A stretch of 64,000 nucleotides of DNA from contig CP014773.1 in assembly GCA_001596135.1 (NCBI GenBank), forward strand, positions 682,001 to 746,000, read 5' to 3'. A program made the position numbers and the translations under genes. Positions 49,001-58,017 of this stretch are shown here, piece after piece. Position 1 is the first letter of the stretch, and each line of letters opens with the position of its first letter. Source of the DNA: Mucilaginibacter sp. PAMC 26640. GTDB lineage: Bacteria; Bacteroidota; Bacteroidia; Sphingobacteriales; Sphingobacteriaceae. The notes beneath the pieces are model-generated. The model was given only the letters and a program-made list of their open reading frames with translations. It was not told the DNA's origin and made no database searches.

Positions 49001-49060
49001 GAAACCATGCAGGCAAAACATGATAGCGCAAGAACAGATAAGTAAAATTTTCCTGGTCAT
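46046..49060 (-). CDS. susC: SusC/RagA-family TonB-dependent outer-membrane transporter
   Basis: A 1004-residue protein with a signal peptide, an N-terminal carboxypeptidase-regulatory-like domain (about 25-100, VTGRVVSALDKLPMAGVTVSL), a plug domain (about 115-225, with MLQGKVAGL and ATALYGSQANAGVIIVTTK) and a long 22-strand barrel, ending LTVNFNF as barrels do. It imports the oligosaccharide with SusD, powered by TonB. It is the first gene of the locus; three LacI-type operator-like sites lie upstream. Length is normal. Confidence 0.96.
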   Translation of the reverse strand: MTRKILLICSCAIMFCLHGFSQSLPVTGRVVSALDKLPMAGVTVSLKGTNTAVITNVNGDFTVNVPAGKATLVVRFVGYLPKEIPVTGGQTGIQVQLTEDVQQLNDVVVVGYTSKKQNELTSAVSVVSASKLKDVTSNDIGTMLQGKVAGLNVVNSSGAPGAVAEIRLRGVSSVNASQSPLFVVDGIIGGNYDPNDVESVTVLKDAGATALYGSQANAGVIIVTTKTAKSGETRFEAKVSTGFRTADFGKLNVMNSNELYDYQKEFYRDYIVGATDNSYKIDLAKFYTERPLSLRNQDYNWSKESFKKAPVYNFYLSASGKTEKNDYYVGASYYKEMGTFINTNFERVNLRGNSTYHFSKILNVTNNINLSASQGKSYDYMDVYYSFLNLPWDNPYDAAGNAIYVDGNSKFIWWSRDKINPINTVQNSDHSYKGFNLNCDLGINLHITNWLTFASTNRVAASFDKSRNFVSPLAAGTYHGTGYLDELNTLNYGLVSNQLFKFDFRLGDHNISGLVGGAFESSKNEYSGGSGKGLPEGLSVLNVVSNNQLVNGANNKYLLQSLISQVNYSYKDKYFLSGSYRYDGSSNFAPSKHYGGFPSVSAAWLASSEEFLKDNSVINNLKIRGSYGITGTQDIGASRFLGLFSLTTQYNGLVGAIPYQLESPNLTWESKRQINAGIDIGLFKRVNLTIDVYRNDTKDLLLQVSQPLSVGFETKWENAGTVINKGIELGINSTNLKSKNFEWTTDFTINYNKNTLAAFPSDIVKTSPSTTNVSQIYRNGGNLFEFYMKKWTGVDAQTGAPTWEKVIYNTDGKAVAKERTFNYAEATNQEVGSALPKFQGGFNNSFRYQNFNLRVSTYFSVGNKVFSNNLRYMMNDGHEPYYNQIKLPDGASVWTGPGDTQATEPSPQNNANSTETSTRYLKDGSYFTIRNIAFSYSLPIVWAKKIAMKGVSVGVTADNVATFSKFLGQDPQTTITPGSFAMPGISDFKYPNNRQYLLTVNFNF

Positions 49061-49172
49061 ATTTGTGTGGTTTAGTTTAAAAGTTGATCTTCAGATTGTT
49101 GCATATTGTAAAAGTGATGTAAAATTATTGTTAACGAAAGGGTGCCATAAGATGCAAAAGCACTACAAAGAC

Positions 49173-49189
49173 TACGCAAACGGTTGCGC
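49173..49189. promoter_or_regulatory. LacI-type operator-like site 1, upstream of susC
   Basis: TACGCAAACGGTTGCGC, a near-palindrome with CG centre (centre between 49181 and 49182). It is the exact inverted image of site 2 over 14 bp. Confidence 0.7.
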
Positions 49190-49193
49190 CGGG

Positions 49194-49210
49194 TACGCAA
49201 CCGTTTGCGC
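49194..49210. promoter_or_regulatory. LacI-type operator-like site 2, upstream of susC
   Basis: TACGCAACCGTTTGCGC, centre between 49202 and 49203, 21 bp from site 1 (two helical turns), so both would be on the same face of the DNA. Confidence 0.7.
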
Positions 49211-49215
49211 TATTT

Positions 49216-49233
49216 TACGCACCCGATTGCGTA
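49216..49233. promoter_or_regulatory. LacI-type operator-like site 3, upstream of susC
   Basis: TACGCACCCGATTGCGTA, centre between 49224 and 49225, 22 bp from site 2. It deviates slightly from the other two in the core but keeps TACGCA and TTGCGTA arms. Confidence 0.6.
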
Positions 49234-49326
49234 AAATACATTTAAGCGCACATTAGCAGATTATTATTGGCTGTTTAACACCAATCACGCCATTTAATAT
49301 ATGGCAAACAGGAAGTAGAGGATTAA

Positions 49327-50379
49327 TTATTTGGCAGAAGTGTAATCGATCATTTCTGAATCGATAATGTGTTGCAAAAATGGAAGTTCGCGGGCATTTG
49401 GTCGCGTCGCGTTATTTATCATCTCGAAAAGAAAGCCAGCTGCCATAGTGGCCTGCTTGTTTGCAAATTGTTCGATAGAAGCCAAAGGCACACTGTCCAT
49501 ATATTCCCAAATAGGTAAGTTGGCAAAACTGATAAAGCTTATGTCTTTATTTACCACCAGGCCTGCAGACTTTACGGCGGCTATGCAATCCAGCAAAACA
49601 TAATCATTAAATACTATAACTGCGGTTGGTGGCTCGTCCAGCCCAAGAAGTTTATCAATTGCCTTAACATTATCGGCTTTGGCCAGGGTTGTGGATACAA
49701 TAATATCCTGGTCTATCGGCAGGTGGTTCTCTTTCAAACACCTAAAATAAATCTCCAGTCTTTGCAGCGTGGCAGCAAGTTTAGCGGGGCCATTGATCAA
49801 GCCTATCCGGCTATGGTTCATTTGCACCAGCTTGGTTATGGCCTGCAGCATACCTGATACGAGGTTGCAAGCCACGTAATTAATATCTTTGCGGTTGGGC
49901 ACCCTATCAAAAAACACCACAGGGATATTGTATTTCTTTAGGCTGTCGAAATGCTCGTAGGTGGACGTTTCTTTGGTGAGCGATACCAGCACGCCATCAA
50001 CGCGGTGGTGTTTCATATTTTCCACTATCTTTTTCTCACGCTCAAAGTTATTAAGCGATTGCCCGATGATCACATTGTAATTGCTGGCTTCGGCGGCATC
50101 CTCTACACCTGTTAGTGCTGCCGAAAAAAATGGTTCAGAGAGATCAGGGATAATAACACCGATAGTATAGGTTTTACGCTCTTTAAAGTTAATGGCCATT
50201 TTGTTAGCCTCGTAACCCAGCTCTTTGGCCACTTTATGCACCCGCATGGTAGTTACCAACCCAATGCTCGGATGGTCATGCAGCGCCCGCGACACGGTAG
50301 ATGCAGCTACATTGAGCCTTTTAGCTATCTCTTTAATAGTAGGTAACTTGTTGTTCAACATAGGTTTCTGGCGGTGCAT
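49327..50379 (-). CDS. LacI-family transcriptional regulator of the polysaccharide locus
   Basis: A 350-residue LacI/GalR-type regulator: N-terminal HTH (TIKEIAKRLNVAASTVSRAL) with hinge helix region, then a periplasmic-binding-protein fold (about 68-345, TIGVIIPDLSEPFFSAALTGVEDAA, GLINGP, AVIVFNDY). It starts at 50379 or at the internal ATG at 50361. Its gene is on the same strand as susC and immediately upstream, so the three operator-like sites between them are its best targets. It is divergent from the clan GH-A lipoprotein, which it may also control. Confidence 0.92.
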   Translation of the reverse strand: MHRQKPMLNNKLPTIKEIAKRLNVAASTVSRALHDHPSIGLVTTMRVHKVAKELGYEANKMAINFKERKTYTIGVIIPDLSEPFFSAALTGVEDAAEASNYNVIIGQSLNNFEREKKIVENMKHHRVDGVLVSLTKETSTYEHFDSLKKYNIPVVFFDRVPNRKDINYVACNLVSGMLQAITKLVQMNHSRIGLINGPAKLAATLQRLEIYFRCLKENHLPIDQDIIVSTTLAKADNVKAIDKLLGLDEPPTAVIVFNDYVLLDCIAAVKSAGLVVNKDISFISFANLPIWEYMDSVPLASIEQFANKQATMAAGFLFEMINNATRPNARELPFLQHIIDSEMIDYTSAK

Positions 50380-50797
50380 TACTTATAGTTTGGTAAAGCT
50401 AACAATTTACTTTAATGAATATAGTTTTGCAGTCCTTACTTATGGCCGTAATACATGCTATAAGCGGTCATCGAACACATTAGCTGTTTACCATTACCGG
50501 AAAGCGCTACCGGCCCCCTTGGTGAGCTATTGTTTAATCCAGAATAACTTGGTCTCCCTGATGATAATAAGGTGTGAATCATGTAATTAATTAAAAAAAT
50601 TGTGTAATAGATCGGCTGCTGAAATGGCGCAGATTTGTTAGGTTCTGTATAAAGAATGATGCAGAGCCTATTGACTGGAATGCCCCCCCAGCGATTGCTA
50701 TTACAAACGTATACTTAGTTCTACACAACGCGCAAATACGGCGTATAAATAACATCTATTATTCAAGAGTAATTACACATGATTAAAACTTCTACCA
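50380..50797. other. Divergent intergenic region between lacI-type gene and GH-A lipoprotein
   Basis: About 0.4 kb without an ORF. It should hold the promoters of both genes. I found no copy of the operator-like palindromes seen upstream of susC; the nearest match is a partial CGCGCAAATACGGCG around 50729-50743. Confidence 0.4.
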
Positions 50798-52309
50798 ATG
50801 ATTAAAAAAAACCTCGCAAGCACTATGGCCCTTTTATGTGCTGTTGGCTTAACAATCGGATCGTGTAAAAAAGACTCAGCAATTCTGTCGGAAGCTTCTT
50901 CCGCAAATCTAACGGCCCAGGCGTTAGCAGCAACAGGAAACATTTCAATGGCTGGTTTATCACCTGGTTTTACATTAGGTATAAATGGCCACCCTCTTGG
51001 GGACGCTGCTTACCTAAGTGTATCTGCAGCAGATCAAATTAATTTGATCAAGAAAATGGGCATGGGCATTTATCGTATAAACGTTATGTCAACAAGTGAT
51101 GGTACGGTCACCGTTCCAGAAAGGTTGCAGCCATTGCTGGATGCAGCTGTAGCAGCTGATATTACCTTACTACCTATGCTGTATACAAGTACGCTTGATT
51201 TCGACGATACAGAAGCGATTGCATATACAAAGGGTAATAACGTTGGTGGTAACTTTGCTGCCAAATACGCATCGGTATTTAAGTATTACGATATGGGTAA
51301 CGATTTAGATATTGGCATTATCAATGATGGCAAGGATGGCCGTGTTGCGGAGGACTATGACCAAAAAAAATTATTGATTACTGCGTCCTATCTTAAAGGT
51401 ATGAATGATGGTATTCACGCCAACGACCCAGATGCGCAAACCATGATGTCGTCCAGTTGGGTGCATTGGGGCTTCATCAAATTCTGTGAGAATTATGGTG
51501 TTAACTTTAATATTTTGGCTTACCACTGGTATTCTGACATGGAAGTTGAGATTCAGAATTCAAATAATTTAAACATCACAGATATTACCCTTACTTTGAA
51601 CGACCTATTCCCCGGTAAACCCATTTGGATCACCGAAGTTAATTTAAGGCCGGGCAACATGAGCGTTTTTGAAGCTGACCAAAACTCGTTCTTAACCAGC
51701 TTTATTGCTAAATGTAAAGCTAACCCCACCGTTAAAGCATTTTTAATATACGAGCTGTTTGATGAACCTTACAAAACCGGGGGCGAAGAATACTATGGAA
51801 TAACTAAATGGGCAACGCCGTTTACCGAGTGGATCAACAGACCTGCCGCTAAAAATTTCATCAAGGTAGCCACGCCTGAACTAATAACTGATATAACCAC
51901 AGCTACAGGCGCTAAACCGAAGCTAAACAACTTTATTGCAGGCGCTACCTATTATACTGACAGGCTTTATAGAATAACGAAAAAAACACCTGGTTATTTA
52001 CTTAAAAACCCAATAATTGAAACAGTTAATGATGATAAACTAAACACATTAAGCTCTTACCTATCTTTTAATCTTAACCGTGCATCTACCATATATATTG
52101 CATACGATCCGCGTGCCAAAAAAATTCCTACATGGCTGCAAAGCTGGACTAAAACTACAGATAAAGTAGGAATTACTGACCCTAAGGTGTCCTCCTTGGA
52201 TTTATATGCTAAAGAGTATGCAGCCGGACAAGTCACATTAGGCGGAAATCTTTCAAATTCTGCCACGGGCGCTCAAACCCATTATTTGGTCATAGTGAAG
52301 GAAAAATAG
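50798..52309 (+). CDS. Clan GH-A-like glycoside hydrolase lipoprotein
   Basis: A 503-residue lipoprotein (lipobox TIGSCKK). Residues about 60-350 look like a TIM-barrel hydrolase: GMGIYRINVM, YYDMGND (168-169), HWYSD, and a nucleophile-type Glu280 in IWITEVN. At the place where clan GH-A enzymes have Asn-Glu, this protein has Asn168-Asp169. The C-terminal part (about 355-500) is beta-rich. The family and substrate are unknown. It is divergent from the LacI-type gene and may belong to the same locus. Confidence 0.7.
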   Translation: MIKKNLASTMALLCAVGLTIGSCKKDSAILSEASSANLTAQALAATGNISMAGLSPGFTLGINGHPLGDAAYLSVSAADQINLIKKMGMGIYRINVMSTSDGTVTVPERLQPLLDAAVAADITLLPMLYTSTLDFDDTEAIAYTKGNNVGGNFAAKYASVFKYYDMGNDLDIGIINDGKDGRVAEDYDQKKLLITASYLKGMNDGIHANDPDAQTMMSSSWVHWGFIKFCENYGVNFNILAYHWYSDMEVEIQNSNNLNITDITLTLNDLFPGKPIWITEVNLRPGNMSVFEADQNSFLTSFIAKCKANPTVKAFLIYELFDEPYKTGGEEYYGITKWATPFTEWINRPAAKNFIKVATPELITDITTATGAKPKLNNFIAGATYYTDRLYRITKKTPGYLLKNPIIETVNDDKLNTLSSYLSFNLNRASTIYIAYDPRAKKIPTWLQSWTKTTDKVGITDPKVSSLDLYAKEYAAGQVTLGGNLSNSATGAQTHYLVIVKEK

Positions 52310-52741
52310 GTTCAGCTTTTGCTATAAACCAACAAATTTCAATTTAAGGGTGAGCATTATGTTCACCCTTTTAATATTATCATTCCAGAGTGCTTATTTT
52401 ATAATTGATCTGCATCAGGTAATATAACCGTACGAATACTTCTATCAAATGTAAACATCGGTCACATACTGGTACTCCTAAAATACCAAGCTGGTTCCGC
52501 AGCGCAGTCTACAACCCTCTTTAAACCTCAATAACAGGCCATAATTACAGGATAAATTATGCCAGGGAGAGATCATCAATTGTTGTAGCAACACCCACCC
52601 ATATCACAACTTATTTACAAACCAGTTGTTGTGATTTAAGCTCTTCAGGGTTTGGATAGTGGATGATGTTTTAAATCAACTGTTATCTCAATCCCTGTTT
52701 TGATGAGTTTAAAATAATCGTAAAATCAAAATTTATAATAG
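52310..52741. other. Gene-free stretch before the cryptochrome gene
   Basis: Apart from the terminator at 52346-52374 I see no feature; the last 60 bp before the cryptochrome gene are AT-rich and would hold its promoter. Confidence 0.45.
52346..52374 (+). terminator. Rho-independent terminator of the GH-A lipoprotein gene
   Basis: An 8-bp stem (AAGGGTGA at 52346-52353, TCACCCTT at 52363-52370) with 9-nt loop, followed by TTAATATT. It lies 36 bp after the stop. Confidence 0.7.
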
Positions 52742-54133
52742 ATGGTTAAGCGCGGATTGGTTTGGTTTAAAAATGATTTGAGGCTCCATGATAATGAGGC
52801 TTTGACAAAAGCGCACGAAGAATGCAGTGAATTGTTACTCTGTTATTGTATCGAGCGGACAGACTTTGAAATGCTGGATCTCGGATTTCGGAAAATGGAT
52901 ATCAACAGGTTCAAATTTTTGGAACAATCTGTAGTCGATTTACAACATCAATTAGAGTTGTTGGATGGTCACCTGTTTATCGGTTTAGCATCTGCATCCC
53001 TCACATTGCCCGAACTCGTTGAAAAGTATGGCATTACAGACATTTATGCAGAAGAGCAGTATGCCAGCTACGAACATGAGCTTGTTAAAGTAGTTATCGC
53101 TGCTTTGCCTGAAACGAGATTTCATTTTTTTTGGGGCAAGACGCTATACCACAAAGACGATATACCATTCAAAATTGACAATATCCCCCTAACAAGCAAA
53201 GCTTATCGTATTCCTGCCGCGAATGAGGCAGAGCCACGTGATACTTTTGACGCCCCCACCAAAATCAATTCAGTAAAAAAAATAAAAAGTGTCCGTTTTC
53301 CCTCCTGTACCGACTATGGTTTCGACAAAGAGGAGTACAAGCAAGCAACCCCATTTATAAAGGGCGGCGAATCTGCGGCTTTGGAAAGACTGGAATACTA
53401 CACATTCAAATCGGAACTTTTAACCGGGTACAGATGGAGCAGAAACCGGTCTGACGGAATGGACTATAGTTCAAAATTCTCACCATACCTGGCATTGGGC
53501 TGTATATCTCCCAGAGAAATTTACAAAAAGGTGAAAGCTTACGAAAAGGATGTCAAAAAGAATCAGAGTACCTGGTGGCTTATTTTTGAATTAGTTTGGA
53601 GAGACTATTTTACTTTTAAAGGAATGCGTTTTGGAAACCAGATTTTTAAAACGTCTGGCTACAAAAACAAAGAGATTGTTTGGGAGAATGATCCCGTAAA
53701 GTTTGAGCGATGGTGCTCGGGAACTACCGGCATTCCGTTTATAGATGCACATATGCGCCAGTTGAATCAAACCGGATTTATGAGCAACAGAGGCAGGGTA
53801 AACTGTGCAAGTTATTTCGTACATGATCTTAGGTTAGACTGGACCTGGGGTGCCGCTTATTTCGAATCAAAATTGATAGACTATGATGTAAGCTCAAATT
53901 GGATGAACTGGCATATGCAGGCTTTCGAGATCTGGTATACAAACCCGGTTCACCAATCCAACAAATACAAGGCGCAGGACTTTATACGCCATTGGATTCC
54001 CGAGCTGTCGTCCTGTAATAATATGGAAGTGCTTATTCCGTGGGAATTGGAAACACCCGCATATATTGAGCCAATAGCAGTATATGGTAAATGGAGCCGG
54101 GCTATCAACCTGATCAAAAAACTTAAGCCTTGA
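52742..54133 (+). CDS. DASH-type cryptochrome/photolyase
   Basis: A 463-residue flavoprotein. The N-terminal half is the antenna domain (LVWFKNDLRLHDNEAL); the C-terminal half is the FAD domain with SKFSPYLALGCISPREIY, ELVWRDYF, GTTGIPFIDAHMRQLN and DYDVSSNWMNWHMQA. The pattern matches Cry-DASH: these proteins repair cyclobutane pyrimidine dimers, mainly in single-stranded DNA, using blue light. An ordinary CPD photolyase is the alternative. It appears to be monocistronic. Confidence 0.88.
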   Translation: MVKRGLVWFKNDLRLHDNEALTKAHEECSELLLCYCIERTDFEMLDLGFRKMDINRFKFLEQSVVDLQHQLELLDGHLFIGLASASLTLPELVEKYGITDIYAEEQYASYEHELVKVVIAALPETRFHFFWGKTLYHKDDIPFKIDNIPLTSKAYRIPAANEAEPRDTFDAPTKINSVKKIKSVRFPSCTDYGFDKEEYKQATPFIKGGESAALERLEYYTFKSELLTGYRWSRNRSDGMDYSSKFSPYLALGCISPREIYKKVKAYEKDVKKNQSTWWLIFELVWRDYFTFKGMRFGNQIFKTSGYKNKEIVWENDPVKFERWCSGTTGIPFIDAHMRQLNQTGFMSNRGRVNCASYFVHDLRLDWTWGAAYFESKLIDYDVSSNWMNWHMQAFEIWYTNPVHQSNKYKAQDFIRHWIPELSSCNNMEVLIPWELETPAYIEPIAVYGKWSRAINLIKKLKP

Positions 54134-54327
54134 GTATAAAAATTTCAAACAAGCGCTACAAAAACTAAGCCTTAGCAGCATAGCAAAGTGCAGTATTTAC
54201 GTATATAGTTTTTATGCTAATACAGTAACAATCAATCTTGGAAAAAAAATGAATTTTGGGTTACAATATTTACATTAGCGGATACTAATGAAAAAATGCC
54301 ATCGTTGCGTTTGTTTACCCGTAATTT

Positions 54328-55170
54328 ATGCAAAAATACTTCTGTGTTGTTATTGTAATTTGCCTGTCGAGCATCTGGCTCTCCTGCAAAAAAACGCACC
54401 AGCCTGCGCCTGATGTGCCTGATACACCTGGTGGAGGCGGCGAACCTGTTGTTGACAAGGGCATCTACGCCGACTCCGTATTTTACGTACAAGCCAACCG
54501 CAATACGGTTGAACCCCTAATAACAGATGCCGGGACCTATTCCAGTGCACCAGATGGCATGAAACTGGACGAGCGTACCGGCGAGATAGATGTAAATGCG
54601 AGCGAAACAGGGCTGAAATATAAAGTAACCTTTTCCCCGGCAAACGGTGGTGACGCCATTACTACAACGGTAATTATATCCGGCATAAATTACGAGGATA
54701 AGATTTACAACCTTGCCAAGGGCGACAGTATTGCCGCGCCTATTTATAACGCAGACCCAAAATTACAGCTGCCGGCAGGGAGTAACAACACCTTTGACCA
54801 GGGCGGTGGGTGCAAAAAAGCAGGCATTGATGTAAACAGGGGTAATGCGCTCATCAACCTTGCATCATCTGTTCGTTCGCAAGGGATTGATACCGGCGCT
54901 ACCGAACAAGTGAAACTTGAATATCGCCTTGGCGATGGCAGCAAAAGCTCCTTAAACGGGTTGGATGTTAAAATATACTTTTACCGTACCGCAAGCGAAA
55001 TACCTAAGTATCTTACAGAGCTGCTGGCCACAAGGAAAGCACAGGGACTTAGTGTGGCCAGTCAGCAAACAGGCTTAATTCCAGGGAATTTTTCGTTAGC
55101 AAGCTTAACGCGGGTTAACAGGAACGTTGTTAGAGCAAGGCCGCCCTGTATTATTGTTGTAAGCCGCTAA
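54328..55170 (+). CDS. Lipoprotein of unknown function upstream of the CHAT protease
   Basis: A 280-residue lipoprotein: signal peptide ending in SSIWLSCKK (lipobox LSC), then a Pro/Gly-rich linker (PDVPDTPGGGGEP). The mature part looks beta-rich and includes a cadherin/Ig-like repeat-type stretch (about 50-115). No family is recognised. It ends 26 bp before the TPR-CHAT gene, so the two probably form an operon and a functional pair in the envelope. Confidence 0.72.
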   Translation: MQKYFCVVIVICLSSIWLSCKKTHQPAPDVPDTPGGGGEPVVDKGIYADSVFYVQANRNTVEPLITDAGTYSSAPDGMKLDERTGEIDVNASETGLKYKVTFSPANGGDAITTTVIISGINYEDKIYNLAKGDSIAAPIYNADPKLQLPAGSNNTFDQGGGCKKAGIDVNRGNALINLASSVRSQGIDTGATEQVKLEYRLGDGSKSSLNGLDVKIYFYRTASEIPKYLTELLATRKAQGLSVASQQTGLIPGNFSLASLTRVNRNVVRARPPCIIVVSR

Positions 55171-55196
55171 GCCGGCCATTTTAATTACCTTTAAAC

Positions 55197-57977
55197 ATGT
55201 TTTTGAGGCGTGTTTTTTACTGGTATATTTCTATTTTGGGCCTTGTGCTGCCTACGACAAATGCATTTTGCCAGCAATTTGATTACAAAAAAGTATTTAA
55301 ACTTACCGAAAATCGTTCGCTGGTAGATGACCCAAATAATGCTTTAACCCATGAGGTTTTGCAGGGGTATGACGACGTAATTGCTTTTTTAGCTAAAACT
55401 AAAAAAGACCCTCCTCTGTTATTAAAAGCTTGTGTTAACGCAGGTGCCTACCTACAGGTATTGGGACAGGAAAAAAGTGCCGCGATTTACTACCGGAAAG
55501 CCTTTGCCGTCCAGGCTGCCATTCCTGCTATACCCGATTCGGCCATTTTTAAACCCCTGGTTTATTGCGGTAACAGTTATTACCGTTTGGACAGGCTCGA
55601 CTCAGCAGCATATTTTTATGATCGCGCAAAAACAATAGCTGAGAAGTATCCGCAATTGGAAGAATTAGAACGGCTGTATAATACTTTAGGTGTTATGGCT
55701 TACGCAAGTGGCAACTATAGCAAAAGTATTATTTACTACGAAAAAGCGCTTGCGGTACTCAATAGCCATAAGATAGCAGACCAAACGCTATTGGTGCCTT
55801 ACAAAAGCAACCTTGCTTCGGCTTATCGCAGGTTAAAAAAATACCCACAGGCCCTAAGTCTTTACAAAAGCATTTTGCCCGCCCATATCGAAAGCGACAA
55901 GATCAATCACAATATTGGGTCGCTTTACCTGGCAATGGGTAACTATAAAGAAGCGCTACTTTACCTGAACAAAGTGGGCTACCAGGACATTCGCAAACTA
56001 AACGACCTGGGCAACGCCTATCTGCAACAGAACGACACGCCTGGCTCTTTGCTTTATCTTACAAAGGCAATTGAACGCAATAAAAAAATGAACGGGCAAC
56101 AAAAAAGCAGCGATCACGGCATTACGCTAAAGTATCTCGGCGACCTTTACCTGCGGCAAAACCAATTTGCTAAAAGCCTGAATTATTATCAACAGGCCAT
56201 TCAAAACTTATTGAGCGATTTTAATTCAGCTGATATTTATACTAACCCAAGTAATTTTAATACGGTTTTTAATATCACCGAGTTGTTGGGCGTTTTACAA
56301 GCTAAAGCCGAAGCATTTGGCAAAATGTACCGGCATGAAGGCCAGCTAAAATCACTCGAAGCATCCCTTGCTGCATATTTGTCCTTTTACAAATTGGCTG
56401 GCCATATTGAACGATTTTACGAAAGCGACGAAGCGCGGCTTGAAATTGGTGAACGAAAATTCCTCGCAAGGTTACGCCCGATAACTATTTGCTTAGAACT
56501 ATTCAAGCTTACCCATAATAAAGCATTTATTCAGAAAGCCTTTTTCCTCGACGAACAAAATAAAGCAAACACCTTGTTCCTCAGTCTAAAAGATGCCGCC
56601 TTGAGGTTAAACAGCCACATACCCCTAACTCTGCTAAAAACAGAAACAGAGTTGAAGCAAGCCATTACCCGGGCCTCGTTACGGGCCGCCCAGGAAACAG
56701 ACAGTAAAGCTGTTACCCGCCTTAAACGAGAGGTGAATGATCTGTCGGTTAAATTGATTGCGGTTCAGCAAAAAATCAATCACACGATAGGAGCCGGTCA
56801 ATTTAATAACGCTGAACAGCAGGTGGATTTAAAATCTCTTCAAAACATGATACCGGCCACAGCGGCACTGCTTTCCTATCACATCGGCGAAAAAGAGTTA
56901 GTTTGCTTTATAATCACCAATAATAATTTTGAATTTGCAACCGCACCTTTAACGGGAAATTATCAAACACTCATTAAAAATTTCTACGAAAACGCGCAAA
57001 CCCGTGGGCGTAACAATACGGCAATACTGCAGGCCGAAGGGGAAAAACTGTACCGGCAATGGATAGCCCCGATAAGCAGCTTTATAGCCGGCAAAAAAAG
57101 TTTAATGATCATCCCTGATGGTGAATTAAACTACCTGCCCTTTGAAGTTTTACCTGATGAGCGCGGGGAGCTATTGCTCAAACAATATAATATCAGCTAT
57201 AACTACTCATGCGCTATTTTGCGAAACAACCAGGCTGGTCCGGCTGCGCGTCACGAGGCAAGGCTGAGCATGGCGCCATTTACAGCAGAACAAGGCGAAA
57301 ATGGTAAAAAACTTGGCCTGGTGCAATTAAGAGCATCGGCGGATGAAGTCCGCGTGGTTGGCGGAACAGTTTTAACCGGGCGCATGGCTACCAAACAACG
57401 ATTTTTAGACTTGGCGGGGAAGTATAATATCATTCACCTGGCCACACATGCATCCGCTAACGATGCCGACCCTAAACATTCTTACATCAGTTTTTACCCA
57501 ACACAACCAGATTCAGCCTTAAGTTATCAGCTTTTTGAACCGGAAATATATAATCTGAAACTAAGTAAAGCAAAATTGATTGTATTAAGCGCCTGTGAAA
57601 GCGGCGCCGGGAGATTAAAACAAGGGGAAGGCATAATGAGCTTATCACGCGCATTTTCATTTGCAGGCTGTGCCAATATTATTCCGGCCATGTGGAAAGC
57701 AGATGATGCGGCAACCGCCTACATTTCTGAAAGGCTACACCACTATATTGCTGAAGGTTTTACCCAAAGCCGTGCACTGCAGCAAGCTAAAATAGACTAT
57801 CTGGATGATGATTCGGTATCACCGGCAAAAAAGCAACCCGGCTATTGGGCAAATATGAGGCTGATAGGAAATTTTGAGGAGCCTAAAAATGAATACGGTT
57901 TATGGTATTTGATCATTGGAGGAATAGTGGTTGCCGGAATCATCCTGCTGGCATCAAAAAAAATGGGGCTCTTTTGA
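55197..57977 (+). CDS. Secreted TPR-CHAT protease with C-terminal membrane anchor
   Basis: A 926-residue protein. After a signal peptide (about 1-25) come many tetratricopeptide repeats (about 80-340, for example ALLYLNKVGYQDIRKLNDLG), a helical region (about 400-560), and a CHAT caspase-like protease domain (about 620-890) with the catalytic-type dyad His751 in LATHAS and Cys800 in LSACES. A C-terminal hydrophobic helix (about 899-918) ends in a short basic tail. The TPRs probably bind a partner or substrate that controls the protease. It is coupled to the upstream lipoprotein and faces a sigma/anti-sigma module. Confidence 0.88.
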   Translation: MFLRRVFYWYISILGLVLPTTNAFCQQFDYKKVFKLTENRSLVDDPNNALTHEVLQGYDDVIAFLAKTKKDPPLLLKACVNAGAYLQVLGQEKSAAIYYRKAFAVQAAIPAIPDSAIFKPLVYCGNSYYRLDRLDSAAYFYDRAKTIAEKYPQLEELERLYNTLGVMAYASGNYSKSIIYYEKALAVLNSHKIADQTLLVPYKSNLASAYRRLKKYPQALSLYKSILPAHIESDKINHNIGSLYLAMGNYKEALLYLNKVGYQDIRKLNDLGNAYLQQNDTPGSLLYLTKAIERNKKMNGQQKSSDHGITLKYLGDLYLRQNQFAKSLNYYQQAIQNLLSDFNSADIYTNPSNFNTVFNITELLGVLQAKAEAFGKMYRHEGQLKSLEASLAAYLSFYKLAGHIERFYESDEARLEIGERKFLARLRPITICLELFKLTHNKAFIQKAFFLDEQNKANTLFLSLKDAALRLNSHIPLTLLKTETELKQAITRASLRAAQETDSKAVTRLKREVNDLSVKLIAVQQKINHTIGAGQFNNAEQQVDLKSLQNMIPATAALLSYHIGEKELVCFIITNNNFEFATAPLTGNYQTLIKNFYENAQTRGRNNTAILQAEGEKLYRQWIAPISSFIAGKKSLMIIPDGELNYLPFEVLPDERGELLLKQYNISYNYSCAILRNNQAGPAARHEARLSMAPFTAEQGENGKKLGLVQLRASADEVRVVGGTVLTGRMATKQRFLDLAGKYNIIHLATHASANDADPKHSYISFYPTQPDSALSYQLFEPEIYNLKLSKAKLIVLSACESGAGRLKQGEGIMSLSRAFSFAGCANIIPAMWKADDAATAYISERLHHYIAEGFTQSRALQQAKIDYLDDDSVSPAKKQPGYWANMRLIGNFEEPKNEYGLWYLIIGGIVVAGIILLASKKMGLF

Positions 57978-58017
57978 GCCCCACACCTATCCCACTTATC
58001 CCTATCCTTAATATTTT

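Noticed and set aside
49173..49233. Short repeats upstream of susC as a CRISPR-like array
   Set aside because: Only three units of about 17 bp, spaced 21-22 bp centre to centre, each palindromic; they fit operators, with no unique spacers.
54328..55170. Lipoprotein next to the CHAT protease as a gasdermin substrate
   Set aside because: It is an exported lipoprotein with a beta-rich body and no gasdermin-like N-terminus, so this well-known CHAT pairing is not supported.
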